64,000 bases of DNA from Bacteroidales bacterium (GTDB taxonomy: Bacteria; Bacteroidota; Bacteroidia; Bacteroidales; P3). Shown here in pieces: positions 54,069 to 63,868 of this stretch. Numbering within the stretch: position 1 is the stretch's first letter; each line of letters opens with the position of its first letter. The notes beneath the pieces were generated by a model. It worked only from the letters and a program-made list of their open reading frames with translations. It was not told the origin of the DNA and ran no database searches. The translations under genes were made by a program, and so were the position numbers. The DNA lies in assembly GCA_031263015.1 (NCBI GenBank), contig JAISGN010000016.1:58087-122086 (forward strand), in the 5' to 3' direction.

Positions 54069-55022
54069 TTACTTTAATTTCAAAGAAAGTTTATCCAGCA
54101 TATCAACAGTCATCTTTGCCAAATCGTATTCGGGCTTAAATCCCCATTCTTGTCTTGCAGCGGAATCATCCATCCAGTTAGGCCAGGAATCTGCTATCTG
54201 TTGCTTCAACGGGTCGTGCTTATAAACCATCTCAAACGAAGGCTTGTGCTTGCGAATCTCCGCATAAATCTCCTCAGGGTCAAAGTGCATAGCAGTAACA
54301 TTGAAAGAATTGCGATGAATTAACTTTGCAGGGTCAGCCTCCATTATTTTGATTGCCGCATCTATTGCATCTGGCATATACATCATATCCAACAGAGTTC
54401 CTTTTGCCAATGGGCATTCAAATTTCTCGCCTTTAACGGCAGCATAATAAATATCAACAGCATAATCTGTCGTTCCACCGCCAGGAAGAGCCACATAAGA
54501 TATAAGACCGGGAAACCTTACCGAACGAGTATCAACTCCAAATCTCTTGAAATAGTAATCGGACAACAATTCTCCTGCAACTTTTGTTACTCCATATATC
54601 GTTTGCGGACGTTGGATAGTGTCTTGCGGCGTGCCGTTAAGAGGCGTGTTCGGTCCGAAAGCCCCTATGGAAGACGGAGTGAAGAGTGCTGCCTTGTATT
54701 CCCTTGATACTTCCAAGCAATTTATCAATGCTCCCATTCCAACGTCCCATCCTAACATAGGGTTCTTTTCTGCCGTTGCCGAAAGGATAGCCACCAAGTT
54801 GTATATCGCATCTATTTTGTGTTCTTTGACAATTGCCGCAATCTGTTCAGCCTTTGTCGCATCACAAGAGAGACAAGGTCCGTCTTCTTTGATTTGTGCC
54901 GTAAGGCGACTGACATCCAAATCGGTTGCAACTACATTTGAATTGCCATATACTTCTCTTAATTTAACCGTTAGTTCAGAACCTATTTGTCCTCCCGAAC
55001 CTAAAACCAATATTTTTTTCAT
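54069..55022 (-). CDS. L-threonine 3-dehydrogenase, epimerase-like (SDR) type
   Basis: NAD-dependent short-chain dehydrogenase of the extended (epimerase) family, 317 residues, predicted to oxidise L-threonine to 2-amino-3-oxobutanoate. The nucleotide loop is VLGSGGQIGSELTVKL and the catalytic Tyr-x3-Lys is in TIYGVTKVAGELL. The C-terminal half contains NSFNVTAMHFDPEEI, usual in threonine dehydrogenases of this type. The neighbour kbl (68 bases upstream, same strand) performs the next step, which supports this substrate over a sugar nucleotide. Confidence 0.9.
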   Translation of the reverse strand: MKKILVLGSGGQIGSELTVKLREVYGNSNVVATDLDVSRLTAQIKEDGPCLSCDATKAEQIAAIVKEHKIDAIYNLVAILSATAEKNPMLGWDVGMGALINCLEVSREYKAALFTPSSIGAFGPNTPLNGTPQDTIQRPQTIYGVTKVAGELLSDYYFKRFGVDTRSVRFPGLISYVALPGGGTTDYAVDIYYAAVKGEKFECPLAKGTLLDMMYMPDAIDAAIKIMEADPAKLIHRNSFNVTAMHFDPEEIYAEIRKHKPSFEMVYKHDPLKQQIADSWPNWMDDSAARQEWGFKPEYDLAKMTVDMLDKLSLKLK

Positions 55023-55090
55023 TTCTTATTTTATTATTTAACATAAAAGGCGACAAACATCGCCTTTTATTCATTTATCTTTATTTCCGT

Positions 55091-56281
55091 TTATTTAATC
55101 ACGCCAAGAGATTTGCCGACCTTTATAAATGCCTCAACACATTTGTCCAAATGATTTGTTTGGTGAGCAGCAGAAATCTGAACTCTTATTCTCGCCTGAC
55201 CTTTCGGCACAACAGGATAATAAAAGCCCGTTACATATATACCCTCTTCTTGCAACATAGCGGCAAAGTCCTGAGAGAGTTTTGCATCATAAAGCATAAC
55301 AGCACAGATTGCCGATTGCGTTGGTTTGATATCAAATCCTGCCGCCTTCATTTTAGCAACAAAATACTCCGTATTGTCGTGTAATTTATCTTGAAGCTCG
55401 TTTGAATGCTCTATTAAGTCAAACATAGCAATACCACTTGCGGCAATCATAGGAGGAATTGAGTTAGAGAAAAGATAAGGTCTTGAACGCTGACGCAACA
55501 TCTCTATAATCTCTTTTTTACCTGTTGTAAAACCACCGACAGCCCCGCCGAAAGCCTTACCAAGTGTGCCTGTAAGAATCTCAACCTGCCCTCTAAGGTT
55601 ATATTGCTCGGTTGTGCCGCGACCTGTCTTGCCTACAACGCCTGCCGAATGGCTTTCATCAACCATAACCATTGCATTGTATTTTTGAGCCAAAGCATAA
55701 ATTTTGTCAATCGGTGCAACATTGCCGTCCATTGAGAAAACGCCGTCAGTACATATCAATTTAAAGCGGCAATCCTTCGCAGCAATCAGTTGTTGCTCCA
55801 AATCGTCCATATCAGCGTTGGCATAGCGGAAACGTTGTGCCTTACAAAGTCTCACGCCATCAATAATGGATGCGTGATTCAAAGCATCGGATATGATAGC
55901 ATCTTCTTCGGTCAAAAGCGGTTCAAATACGCCGCCGTTAGCATCAAAGCATGCCGCATACAAGATAGCATCCTCCGTTCCGAAGAACTGAGATATTCTC
56001 GCCTCTAATTCTTTGTGCAAATCCTGAGTTCCACAAATGAAACGCACGCTTGACATACCGTAACCCTTTTGGTCAAGGGCTTTTTTTGCTGCTTCAATCA
56101 GCACCTTGCTATCCGCTAAGCCGAGATAGTTGTTTGCACAAAAATTCAGCACCTCTTCTCCTGTCTGCACCTTTATTGCAACGGATTGAGGCGTTGTAAT
56201 AACCCGTTCGTTTTTATAAAGACCTGCGTCTTTTATGCCTTGTATCTCTTTTGCGAGGTACGTTTGAAAATCGCTATACAT
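55091..56281 (-). CDS. kbl: Glycine C-acetyltransferase (2-amino-3-ketobutyrate CoA ligase)
   Basis: PLP enzyme that splits 2-amino-3-oxobutanoate with CoA into glycine and acetyl-CoA, completing threonine degradation with the adjacent dehydrogenase. The PLP lysine is Lys242 in GTLGKAFGG, close to Lys244 of E. coli Kbl; VDESHSAGVVGKTGRGTTE is also diagnostic. The start at 56281 (MYSDFQTYLAKEI) gives 396 residues, the family length; the frame upstream to 56341 crosses the promoter box at 56311-56318. Confidence 0.95.
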   Translation of the reverse strand: MYSDFQTYLAKEIQGIKDAGLYKNERVITTPQSVAIKVQTGEEVLNFCANNYLGLADSKVLIEAAKKALDQKGYGMSSVRFICGTQDLHKELEARISQFFGTEDAILYAACFDANGGVFEPLLTEEDAIISDALNHASIIDGVRLCKAQRFRYANADMDDLEQQLIAAKDCRFKLICTDGVFSMDGNVAPIDKIYALAQKYNAMVMVDESHSAGVVGKTGRGTTEQYNLRGQVEILTGTLGKAFGGAVGGFTTGKKEIIEMLRQRSRPYLFSNSIPPMIAASGIAMFDLIEHSNELQDKLHDNTEYFVAKMKAAGFDIKPTQSAICAVMLYDAKLSQDFAAMLQEEGIYVTGFYYPVVPKGQARIRVQISAAHQTNHLDKCVEAFIKVGKSLGVIK

Positions 56282-56310
56282 ATCAATTATTTTGTTAATT
56301 TTAGAGATTG

Positions 56311-56318
56311 CAAAATTA
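56311..56318 (-). promoter_or_regulatory. -7 promoter box of kbl-tdh
   Basis: TAATTTTG on the minus strand, 29 bases before the chosen kbl start. Confidence 0.6.
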
Positions 56319-56443
56319 CTACTATTTTTCGGATTGGGCAAGTGAAATTAAAATTTATGGATTCTTCTCAATGCCGTTATAATTCGCTGATAAATGATGG
56401 TTTTTTGAACAAAAAATCGCCGCATACAAAGTCTCATCTCCAC

Positions 56444-56513
56444 CAAACATTGTTTCGTCCGCACCAAAGGCTGTTTCATTTTAGCCAAACAGCCTTTGGT
56501 TAAAATGAAACGA
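56444..56513. repeat. 21-bp array, AAACAGCCTTT family
   Basis: Units CAAACATTGTTTCGT, CAAAGGCTGTTTCAT and inverted CAAACAGCCTTTGGT in exact 21-bp steps, ending with GAAACGAAG. AAGACGCACAAAAAAAGG follows (56528-56545), again placing a GACGCAC tail next to the array. Confidence 0.9.
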
Positions 56514-56538
56514 AGGAATATTTGAGCAAGACGCACAA

Positions 56539-56571
56539 AAAAAGGAAGCATCCTGCGATACTTCCTTTTTT
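56539..56571 (-). terminator. Terminator of the M6 protease unit
   Basis: Stem AAAAAGGAAG / CTTCCTTTTT with a 12-base loop; on the minus strand it ends in a T-run after the downstream protease gene. Confidence 0.8.
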
Positions 56572-56588
56572 ATTAAATGAAGATGATA

Positions 56589-59339
56589 TTATTTGGTCGT
56601 TACAATCTGTCGCTTGCCTATAACCTTGCCGTTAGACTGCAAAACAACAAAATAAGAGCCTTGTGCAATGGCGGAAATGTTGATTTTCTGCTCGCTATGC
56701 ACGGCATCCTTGTGATAAACGATACGTCCCGTCAAATCAAGAATGAACATATCAACACGACTCTTTTGTTCATTGAACGTAAGAGCGATTTCATTGTGAG
56801 CAGGGTTAGGATAAACATCAAAATCTATTGCTTCGTTATCAACATCGCTCAATCCGACACCATCAACCACGACAACATTTACACTGGAAGTCATCTTGCC
56901 GGGACATGCTCCGTTTTGAATCCTTGCTCTGTACTGATACGTGCCGTCATTGTTCAATGAATCATCCAAAGGATTGACATTAACCGTATTACTGATTATC
57001 TCCCAAGAACCCGAAGACTCTCTTTTCTGCCAAAACATAATATTGCCTTCGTGTTGTGAGATAGTCAATTCGGCAATGCCTCCTTTTGATATTGTATCTT
57101 TGTCCGCAGTAACAAAACCTACTATTGTGCTATCTACAATAGGGACTAATTTAACATCAGACGTATCTATCTTGTCGGCAGAATAGACAATACGTTTGAA
57201 ATACATATTATTGTCCATTTTTGAAGGCATATAATCCTGTTTAATACCCGAATTATCGGTATAAACAAAGTTGATGCCGTCCGTACTCTGCAACCAAGCA
57301 TATTTATATTCGCCATTTCCACCCTGAGGCAGCGAACCTGAAAGAGTAGGCACCTCTCCGGAACGACAAGCGGCATAATTACTATCAACAATAAAGTTGT
57401 TTGTGATTGCAGGAGAAAGAGTCATAAAGTTTTCTTGCCCTCCGTATGTTACACCTTGCTGATTTATTGAGTAGGCACGATAATAATATGTTACGCCTTG
57501 TGATAATCCTGTTACGTTATTTGTCATTGTATCTGCGGCATCAGCAACTATAACCTTTGTTGATTGGTTTATTGTGGGATATTGAGATGAGCTATAAACA
57601 AAACCTTTTTCTATTATGGTATTATTGCCGCTTGTTGAATTAACTGTTACACTTCCATTAAGAGTTGCAGAGGTAAAATCTACGTTTGTGGCAGCAAAAG
57701 TTTTGGTTTCATTGGAATATGCTGCTCCTTGACCGAGTTTGAATGTTATTGTGCCGTCCGAAAGCCGTGCAATGTTTGATACGTGAGCCTTTGCATCCAA
57801 TATTGAATGTTGAGAGCCGCTTGGTTCTGCTCCGTCATTTGCCCAGAAGTCTGTTATGTTAGAAGAACCGGGATAAACATCATTATCTATACTTGTAGCA
57901 TACCATGAATTCGAATAATACCCGCTTTCTATTCCGTCTGCACGTACAATGCGTAATCTAAGTGCGGAAGAATCATTGTTGTTTGGGATATTCTCATTTG
58001 CATGCATAACAAGCAATCCACCATTAAAATTCATTGAATAACCTCCGTCACCAAAGATATAATTATCCCAAACATTATTACGTTGCCTGTTTTCAAAAAT
58101 AAAGTAGTCTCCATCCGTACTTGTCTTTATCATAAAGGCTTCATTACTATCTATTAAAGGAAAAACGGTGATATCCATATTGGTACTATCCTCCAAAACA
58201 TAAGGTTCAATCCAGCCTAAGGTTAATCTTGAAAAAGCACAATATAAAGGAGGAGTATTTTCATTGTTATTATAAGAGCCTTGATCCATTATATCAAAAC
58301 GTCCTGGCGTACGAGCATATCCTCCGCTTGCACCATAATCGGTATCGTAATAATCAGGTAATCCTAATACGTGCCCTAACTCATGAGCAATTGTTCCTAT
58401 TCCTGCAATAGAACCTCCCTGTCTTTTTTCTGCCGAGCATGAATAGTCCTTCACTCTAACTCCGTCAAAAGATTGAGGAGGATTTAAAGAAGAACGGTGA
58501 GGCCAGATAGTATTAGGAGCACCTCCTGCTGCCTCCCCTAGTCCTGCAAATATTACATGTACGCCATCCACAAAACCATCGTTGTTTCCATCAAACTGTT
58601 TGAAATCCACATCTGCATTAGCAGCAGTACAAGCATCAATAATCATTTGTCTTGCATTGGCATCATTACCATATTGATTATTTGCTCCGTAAAAAGCCAT
58701 ATCATGAGGCAAAGTATATGGACCTACCACTGTTGGCAGCAATTCAAGTTGTCCAAAAGAAGAAGCAAGGAAAAAATCTCTTACACTTCCCGATGCGCCA
58801 CCTACGTTATAATTAACTTGATTGAAGAGATTGTCAAATTCTTGCTGCGTATAAGTAAATGCAACGTCCGAATAAGCAACAAGGATAATCAAAGCCCTAC
58901 GTCTTCCAATAGTTACTCCTTCCACTGCCTGCCCTTTATTCTCATTTGGCACATCAAATACCTTACGAGCAATTTCTCTAATCATTTTTTTCTGTGAAGA
59001 AGAATAGTCAAGTTTTATTTCTATTTGATTCAACGCAACCATTTCCGTAAGAGTTCTCTCTTGAGGATTATGAGCCTTTATTCCTGAAGGTATCAAATTT
59101 CCTTTAGCGTCTAATTTTGCATATTCCAGCACACCATCACTATTAGATAGCAAAGTGTAATTATCACTTGTCCTGTATAAGTGCATTCTTTCATCTCCCA
59201 TAATATACACCTGTATAGTTGTACCATCGGGCTGAGTGATTGTTAATAATCCCTGCTTGGCAGGAACCGCAAACAATGTTTGCGAGCACAACATTACTCC
59301 TAATGCAAGCAATGTTAAAAACTTCTGTTTCATTTTCAT
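56589..59339 (-). CDS. Secreted M6-family metalloprotease with type IX sorting domain
   Basis: Secreted zinc protease of 916 residues. A signal peptide (residues 1-25) is followed by an N-terminal region shared with its neighbour and a peptidase M6 domain whose zinc site is HELGH at 319-323 (IAHELGHVLGLPDYYDTD). A fibronectin-like domain follows (about 555-650). The last 75 residues form a type A T9SS sorting domain with DVYPNPAHNEIAL, LDLTGRIVYH and AQGSYFVVLQSNGK. It begins at the base next to the stop of the upstream paralogue and is probably co-translated. Likely secreted by the Por system and used for protein digestion. Confidence 0.92.
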   Translation of the reverse strand: MKMKQKFLTLLALGVMLCSQTLFAVPAKQGLLTITQPDGTTIQVYIMGDERMHLYRTSDNYTLLSNSDGVLEYAKLDAKGNLIPSGIKAHNPQERTLTEMVALNQIEIKLDYSSSQKKMIREIARKVFDVPNENKGQAVEGVTIGRRRALIILVAYSDVAFTYTQQEFDNLFNQVNYNVGGASGSVRDFFLASSFGQLELLPTVVGPYTLPHDMAFYGANNQYGNDANARQMIIDACTAANADVDFKQFDGNNDGFVDGVHVIFAGLGEAAGGAPNTIWPHRSSLNPPQSFDGVRVKDYSCSAEKRQGGSIAGIGTIAHELGHVLGLPDYYDTDYGASGGYARTPGRFDIMDQGSYNNNENTPPLYCAFSRLTLGWIEPYVLEDSTNMDITVFPLIDSNEAFMIKTSTDGDYFIFENRQRNNVWDNYIFGDGGYSMNFNGGLLVMHANENIPNNNDSSALRLRIVRADGIESGYYSNSWYATSIDNDVYPGSSNITDFWANDGAEPSGSQHSILDAKAHVSNIARLSDGTITFKLGQGAAYSNETKTFAATNVDFTSATLNGSVTVNSTSGNNTIIEKGFVYSSSQYPTINQSTKVIVADAADTMTNNVTGLSQGVTYYYRAYSINQQGVTYGGQENFMTLSPAITNNFIVDSNYAACRSGEVPTLSGSLPQGGNGEYKYAWLQSTDGINFVYTDNSGIKQDYMPSKMDNNMYFKRIVYSADKIDTSDVKLVPIVDSTIVGFVTADKDTISKGGIAELTISQHEGNIMFWQKRESSGSWEIISNTVNVNPLDDSLNNDGTYQYRARIQNGACPGKMTSSVNVVVVDGVGLSDVDNEAIDFDVYPNPAHNEIALTFNEQKSRVDMFILDLTGRIVYHKDAVHSEQKINISAIAQGSYFVVLQSNGKVIGKRQIVTTK

Positions 59340-62300
59340 TTAATATTTTATTACTATTATTTTATTTTGATAATTAATTTCCTTACTATTGATTTTTAAT
59401 ATATAATACCCTTGCTTAATATCCCTGACATCAAAGACGTTGCCGCCGATTTTCAATGAGGCACGTTCCATATATTTTACTATTGTACCTTTTGTATCAA
59501 CAATAGAGATATCGGCAATCAATGCTTTATTGCTAACTATATTCAATTCGGCTGATACGGGATTAGGATTAATAGTTATATTTATTGAATTTGACGTATC
59601 AACACTGTATAAACCTACCGGGTAGCTAACATATATACGTTCCACACCTGATACAGCCGTATCACATGTTCCACTTTGCACAATGGCTCTATAATACCAA
59701 TAACCAATATCATCAGGTACATCTTTGAAAACAATAAACCCTTCCGAATTATCTATATTGACCCAATTATAATTTTCTTTATGTCTCTGCCAATAAAGGA
59801 CAGAGCCGACACTAACACGTAATTCCATAACAGCAGTATCTGCAAGAGTTATCGTATCAGAACCTCTAAACACATTACCTCCTCTTGTTGTTGGAAAAAC
59901 TGTTATGGTTACAACATTACTTGTATCTATTACAAGCCCTGACGTAACAATTCTACGATAAGACGTTGTCCGCAATATTTGACTGACAATAAAATTAGGA
60001 TAATCTACATTTGTTGTAATCCATTGTCCATTTGTATCAGTCTGCCAAAGATAAGAAAAAGTACCGTTTCCCCCTGTCGGCACAGAACCAATAACACTTT
60101 CTGCGACACTACCTTCGCACAAAGATTGGTTACCTGATATTGTATTATTAAAAATAGGCGTTGGCGGCGTTTCAACAACAAATTCCTGTCCGTAACTTGT
60201 GCCAAAAGAATTCTGTGCAAACGCCCTTACATAATAAGTAGTCAAAGGCAGAAGATTTGAAATCGTTATGGTAAATTCTCCCAAACCCGAACCCGAATTT
60301 ATTCTTGTATCGTCTATTGTAGGTAAAGCATGTGTTGAATAACAAATCCCTCTTGATGTAACACTTGATACTCCTTCATAACTCACATTGCCTCCTGTCG
60401 CTATACTGTTATATGTGGCTAATGCTGTGTTTGATGTTTGTACAACTGGCACTTGCAGGATTGATTCAATGGTTATATTCTTTATAGATATGCTTCCTCC
60501 ATTTGCACCTTTGCCTTCAAAAGCTAAGAAGTAATTATCGGCTGGATTTGGCAAATCAATAGAATCTTCTTTCCATTGTGATGTTGCCGTAGAATACGTT
60601 CCCAAAACTTGCCACGCAGATGCTATTCCTATCTTGTAATATACTTTTAACGTATCAATGTTTCCAGAATTTATTGGTTGCTTATACTGAAATTTTATTT
60701 TGTTTCTTTCCCGTCTTTCCAAGTTTAATATCGGCAATACCAACATTGAATTAAATCCGTATGTGGCATTAAAAACATAAGACGAATTATTATTGTCAAT
60801 AGCCCAGCCTTGACTGTTATCAATACACAATGTATCGGAAGAATTTATTGAAGGGGTATAAGGAAAATTAGATATTCGTTGGCAACGTGTCTCAAACGCT
60901 ATCTCTTGTCCGTATCCGACAACACCTTCGTTGCGTGCATAGGCTCTTACGTAATAAACGGTAGAAGGTTGCAGGCTTTCAAGAGACAAAGAGTAAGCAC
61001 CAATGCTCCCGTTTGTTGAAACCTTTTCGTCATTAATAGTAGGATTAGGATGTAGTGCAAAACAAATACCTTTTTCTAATAGTGCAGTATGTCCCTGTGA
61101 TAAGACATTTGCAGAAATTGACGTTGAAACATCCGTAATTAAAGATACTGAGTTAGTTTGCACTAATGGAAATGCAGCAACATCCGCTTCGCTGATTACA
61201 ATGTTGTCAATACATTCACCATATCCTCCTTTAAGCACAGCCTCAAAGGCAATATAATAAGTTTTTGAAGCTGCAGGCAAAGCAATGCTACGTTGTGTCC
61301 AATCGTTTGCAGCGGAATTGAATTGAGTTAATAGAGTCCATTGAGCCATTGCATTATCCTTATAATATACTTTTAGAACATCTTGATTTGAGCCTTTTGG
61401 ACGTTGAGCATGATAGAATGTCAGCATAGGTTGCGAAAGGACAGAAATATCAACAGGTGTTAAAACAAGTTTAATGTTCTGTCCGCCGGAATAATAATCG
61501 TTTTTCACAAAGGCGAACTTAGTCCCGTCATAAGCAGTGTCAATTCCACCATTTTCAACCGCTGTATCAACATAGCGCCATGCGTTTGCAAGAAAACGAT
61601 CGGACTCCTGCTTCAAACAAGAGCTCTCTTCAAAGCTAACAACATAAGGATAGAGCGTCTCAACAGCACATGGAGTAGATACTTTCAGCACCTCACCATA
61701 ATAAACATTGTTATTAACTTTTGCAAACGCCCTTACATAATAAGTTGTAGCAGGTTGCAATGAAGATATGCCAACGTCAAATGTGTTATTGGCATCATTG
61801 TAGTTAATCTTTTGTGAAGAATATGTAGGTGAGGTTTCGTAAGAAGAATAACAAATACCCTTTTCTGTGATTACGGAAGCGTTTGGTGTTACAGATACGC
61901 CTACATTTATAGTATCAGACGAGATATAGTTAATATTCTGTGTAACTACCGAAGGAATTCCCGTAGTATCTAAATTATAATTAAAAATAATATTTTTACT
62001 GACGCTGTTTTCCGTTATTTGCGTAATGGATTTGCCTGACGGAGTGCTCGCACCCTGCCAAGTCCAGTTGGAATTTGGCATTGTGTTGTCTGTGAATGCC
62101 GTATTATTACTTGAACCGGGAAAAGCAAAACCATATTCCTGAAAATTGTTGTTTGCTTCCATTAAATCAAAACCCTGTCTTGACGCATTGCAGTTGGCAC
62201 AATTTGAATTCCAGCCGCTAACCGACTTATCCACATGCCAAATTAGCATTCCGTGATTGGGCAAGTAATAATCAAAACCTTCATTCTGCCTATTCTCCAA

Positions 62301-63548
62301 GATAAAATATTCATCAGTAGAATTGCTTCCATTAGTCATTTTGTAGGCTTTGTTGTCGCTTGACAAAGCAGGCAACGTATGAGAGCCAGAATTTGTAAGT
62401 TCCTCAATAGTTATATACCTCCTTGTGCTGCGTTCGTAAGCATTCCATAAAGGAGGAGTACGTCCGCCGTTGTTATAATTGCCGCTTGACATTACATCCC
62501 ATGAGCCGGCTACTAACGCACTGCCATTAACATCATAATCCGTATCATAAAAGTCGGGCAAGCCAAGCACGTGACTAAACTCATGACATACTGTTCCTAT
62601 TGTCATAGGAGTAGCATAAGAAGCATAGCCGTCAAACTCCGAAGAACAGCCGTAATCATAAACATAAACGCCATCAACCAATAAAGGAGGATAAAGAGAT
62701 GAACGATGAGGCCAGATTGTGTTGGGATTGCCTGAACTTTCCGCCAATCCTGCATAAATAACATAGACGCACGACACCTGATTGCCTTCTCCATTAGTAA
62801 ATTGTGAATAATCAACGGCAGAATTTGCCGCAAAAACGGCTTCTCTTATGAAATCAGCCTCTTTACCGCTAAATTGAGAACCGGGAACATTTGTACCATA
62901 ATAAGCAACTGTGTTTGAAGCGGTATAAGGTCCTACAACAGTAGCCTCAACGCTCAATTTACCGAACGAAGATGCAGTAAAATAATCGTGAAATGAGCCT
63001 TGGTGACCATTAACCGAATATCCAACCTGATTAAACAAGTCATCAATCTCTTCTTTTGGCGTTTGGAAAGCCAAATCTGAGAATCCCATCAAAATAACCA
63101 CGAATTTATAATGCTCAATGCTATCCTGAGAAAGTGCTTTGGTTGATTTGCGAAGACGGAAATCTTCTTTTATTTCCCAATATTGCCGCATTATTGAACG
63201 TTGTTCCTGAGAATAGAAGAGTGTTTTATCCAAAGATTTCACAAAATTCAACTCTCGTTGTGAGCGGTCTTGAGGATTGTGAGCCAAAACTTCGGAAGGT
63301 TGCATTCCACCTCTATTATCGCTAATAGCATACACAAAGTCATTATTTTTATTTCTCAAAAGCGTATAACCATCCATTGTTTTAGCCCAATTAAACTTCT
63401 CATCGCCTTTCAATTGTACTGTTATAATTGAGCCATCGGACTGTTTCATATCAATAGGATACGGATAAGCAACCACAGAGTAAGCATTTGTTGTCGAAAG
63501 CACAAGAAAAATCAAGCACACTATGATATTTTGTAAGATTTTAGTCAT
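59340..63548 (-). CDS. Large secreted M6-family metalloprotease with type IX sorting domain
   Basis: Paralogue of the downstream gene, 1402 residues. Signal peptide (residues 1-24), shared N-terminal region (YPYPIDMKQSDGSIITVQLK), and M6 domain with zinc site HEFSH at 322-326. Then come at least three fibronectin-like domains of the kind ending LQPATTYYVRAFAKVNN, alternating with two jelly-roll-like domains starting VVSFEESSCLKQ and NSSDTLCIDNSQGW. The C-terminus is a T9SS type A sorting domain (INPNPVSAELNIV, IKQGYYILKINSK). Repeat domains probably bind substrate or surface. A promoter box lies at 63580-63587. Confidence 0.92.
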   Translation of the reverse strand: MTKILQNIIVCLIFLVLSTTNAYSVVAYPYPIDMKQSDGSIITVQLKGDEKFNWAKTMDGYTLLRNKNNDFVYAISDNRGGMQPSEVLAHNPQDRSQRELNFVKSLDKTLFYSQEQRSIMRQYWEIKEDFRLRKSTKALSQDSIEHYKFVVILMGFSDLAFQTPKEEIDDLFNQVGYSVNGHQGSFHDYFTASSFGKLSVEATVVGPYTASNTVAYYGTNVPGSQFSGKEADFIREAVFAANSAVDYSQFTNGEGNQVSCVYVIYAGLAESSGNPNTIWPHRSSLYPPLLVDGVYVYDYGCSSEFDGYASYATPMTIGTVCHEFSHVLGLPDFYDTDYDVNGSALVAGSWDVMSSGNYNNGGRTPPLWNAYERSTRRYITIEELTNSGSHTLPALSSDNKAYKMTNGSNSTDEYFILENRQNEGFDYYLPNHGMLIWHVDKSVSGWNSNCANCNASRQGFDLMEANNNFQEYGFAFPGSSNNTAFTDNTMPNSNWTWQGASTPSGKSITQITENSVSKNIIFNYNLDTTGIPSVVTQNINYISSDTINVGVSVTPNASVITEKGICYSSYETSPTYSSQKINYNDANNTFDVGISSLQPATTYYVRAFAKVNNNVYYGEVLKVSTPCAVETLYPYVVSFEESSCLKQESDRFLANAWRYVDTAVENGGIDTAYDGTKFAFVKNDYYSGGQNIKLVLTPVDISVLSQPMLTFYHAQRPKGSNQDVLKVYYKDNAMAQWTLLTQFNSAANDWTQRSIALPAASKTYYIAFEAVLKGGYGECIDNIVISEADVAAFPLVQTNSVSLITDVSTSISANVLSQGHTALLEKGICFALHPNPTINDEKVSTNGSIGAYSLSLESLQPSTVYYVRAYARNEGVVGYGQEIAFETRCQRISNFPYTPSINSSDTLCIDNSQGWAIDNNNSSYVFNATYGFNSMLVLPILNLERRERNKIKFQYKQPINSGNIDTLKVYYKIGIASAWQVLGTYSTATSQWKEDSIDLPNPADNYFLAFEGKGANGGSISIKNITIESILQVPVVQTSNTALATYNSIATGGNVSYEGVSSVTSRGICYSTHALPTIDDTRINSGSGLGEFTITISNLLPLTTYYVRAFAQNSFGTSYGQEFVVETPPTPIFNNTISGNQSLCEGSVAESVIGSVPTGGNGTFSYLWQTDTNGQWITTNVDYPNFIVSQILRTTSYRRIVTSGLVIDTSNVVTITVFPTTRGGNVFRGSDTITLADTAVMELRVSVGSVLYWQRHKENYNWVNIDNSEGFIVFKDVPDDIGYWYYRAIVQSGTCDTAVSGVERIYVSYPVGLYSVDTSNSINITINPNPVSAELNIVSNKALIADISIVDTKGTIVKYMERASLKIGGNVFDVRDIKQGYYILKINSKEINYQNKIIVIKY

Positions 63549-63579
63549 ATTTTTAAGATATTTTTTCGTTTTCAGACGG

Positions 63580-63587
63580 CAAAGTTA
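63580..63587 (-). promoter_or_regulatory. -7 promoter box of the M6 protease pair
   Basis: TAACTTTG on the minus strand, 32 bases before the start at 63548. The rest of the gap up to 63804 shows no gene. Confidence 0.65.
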
Positions 63588-63804
63588 CAAAAAAAATCTG
63601 TATGGCTCTAATAAATGTATGTTTTGTTCATTAAAACCAATTATCACGACCTATTTAGGCAACAATCAAAAAAGAGTTTGATTTGCAATGCCATTTTTTT
63701 ATTTATACATTGTGATTTTGGAGTGTATTGCATCAAAAAGTTGATATCATAAGAAGAACGAATGACAATACAGCAAATCCTTCCATGCTTTTAAAAGTAT
63801 TTTA

Positions 63805-63812
63805 TATCTTTG
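63805..63812 (+). promoter_or_regulatory. -7 promoter box of lon
   Basis: TATCTTTG, 56 bases before the lon ATG. No heat-shock inverted repeat (CIRCE) is evident between them. Confidence 0.6.
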
Positions 63813-63868
63813 CATATGCTAAAATCAAAACATCATTGAATTATTTAGCAAAATTTAATAGAAAGAAT

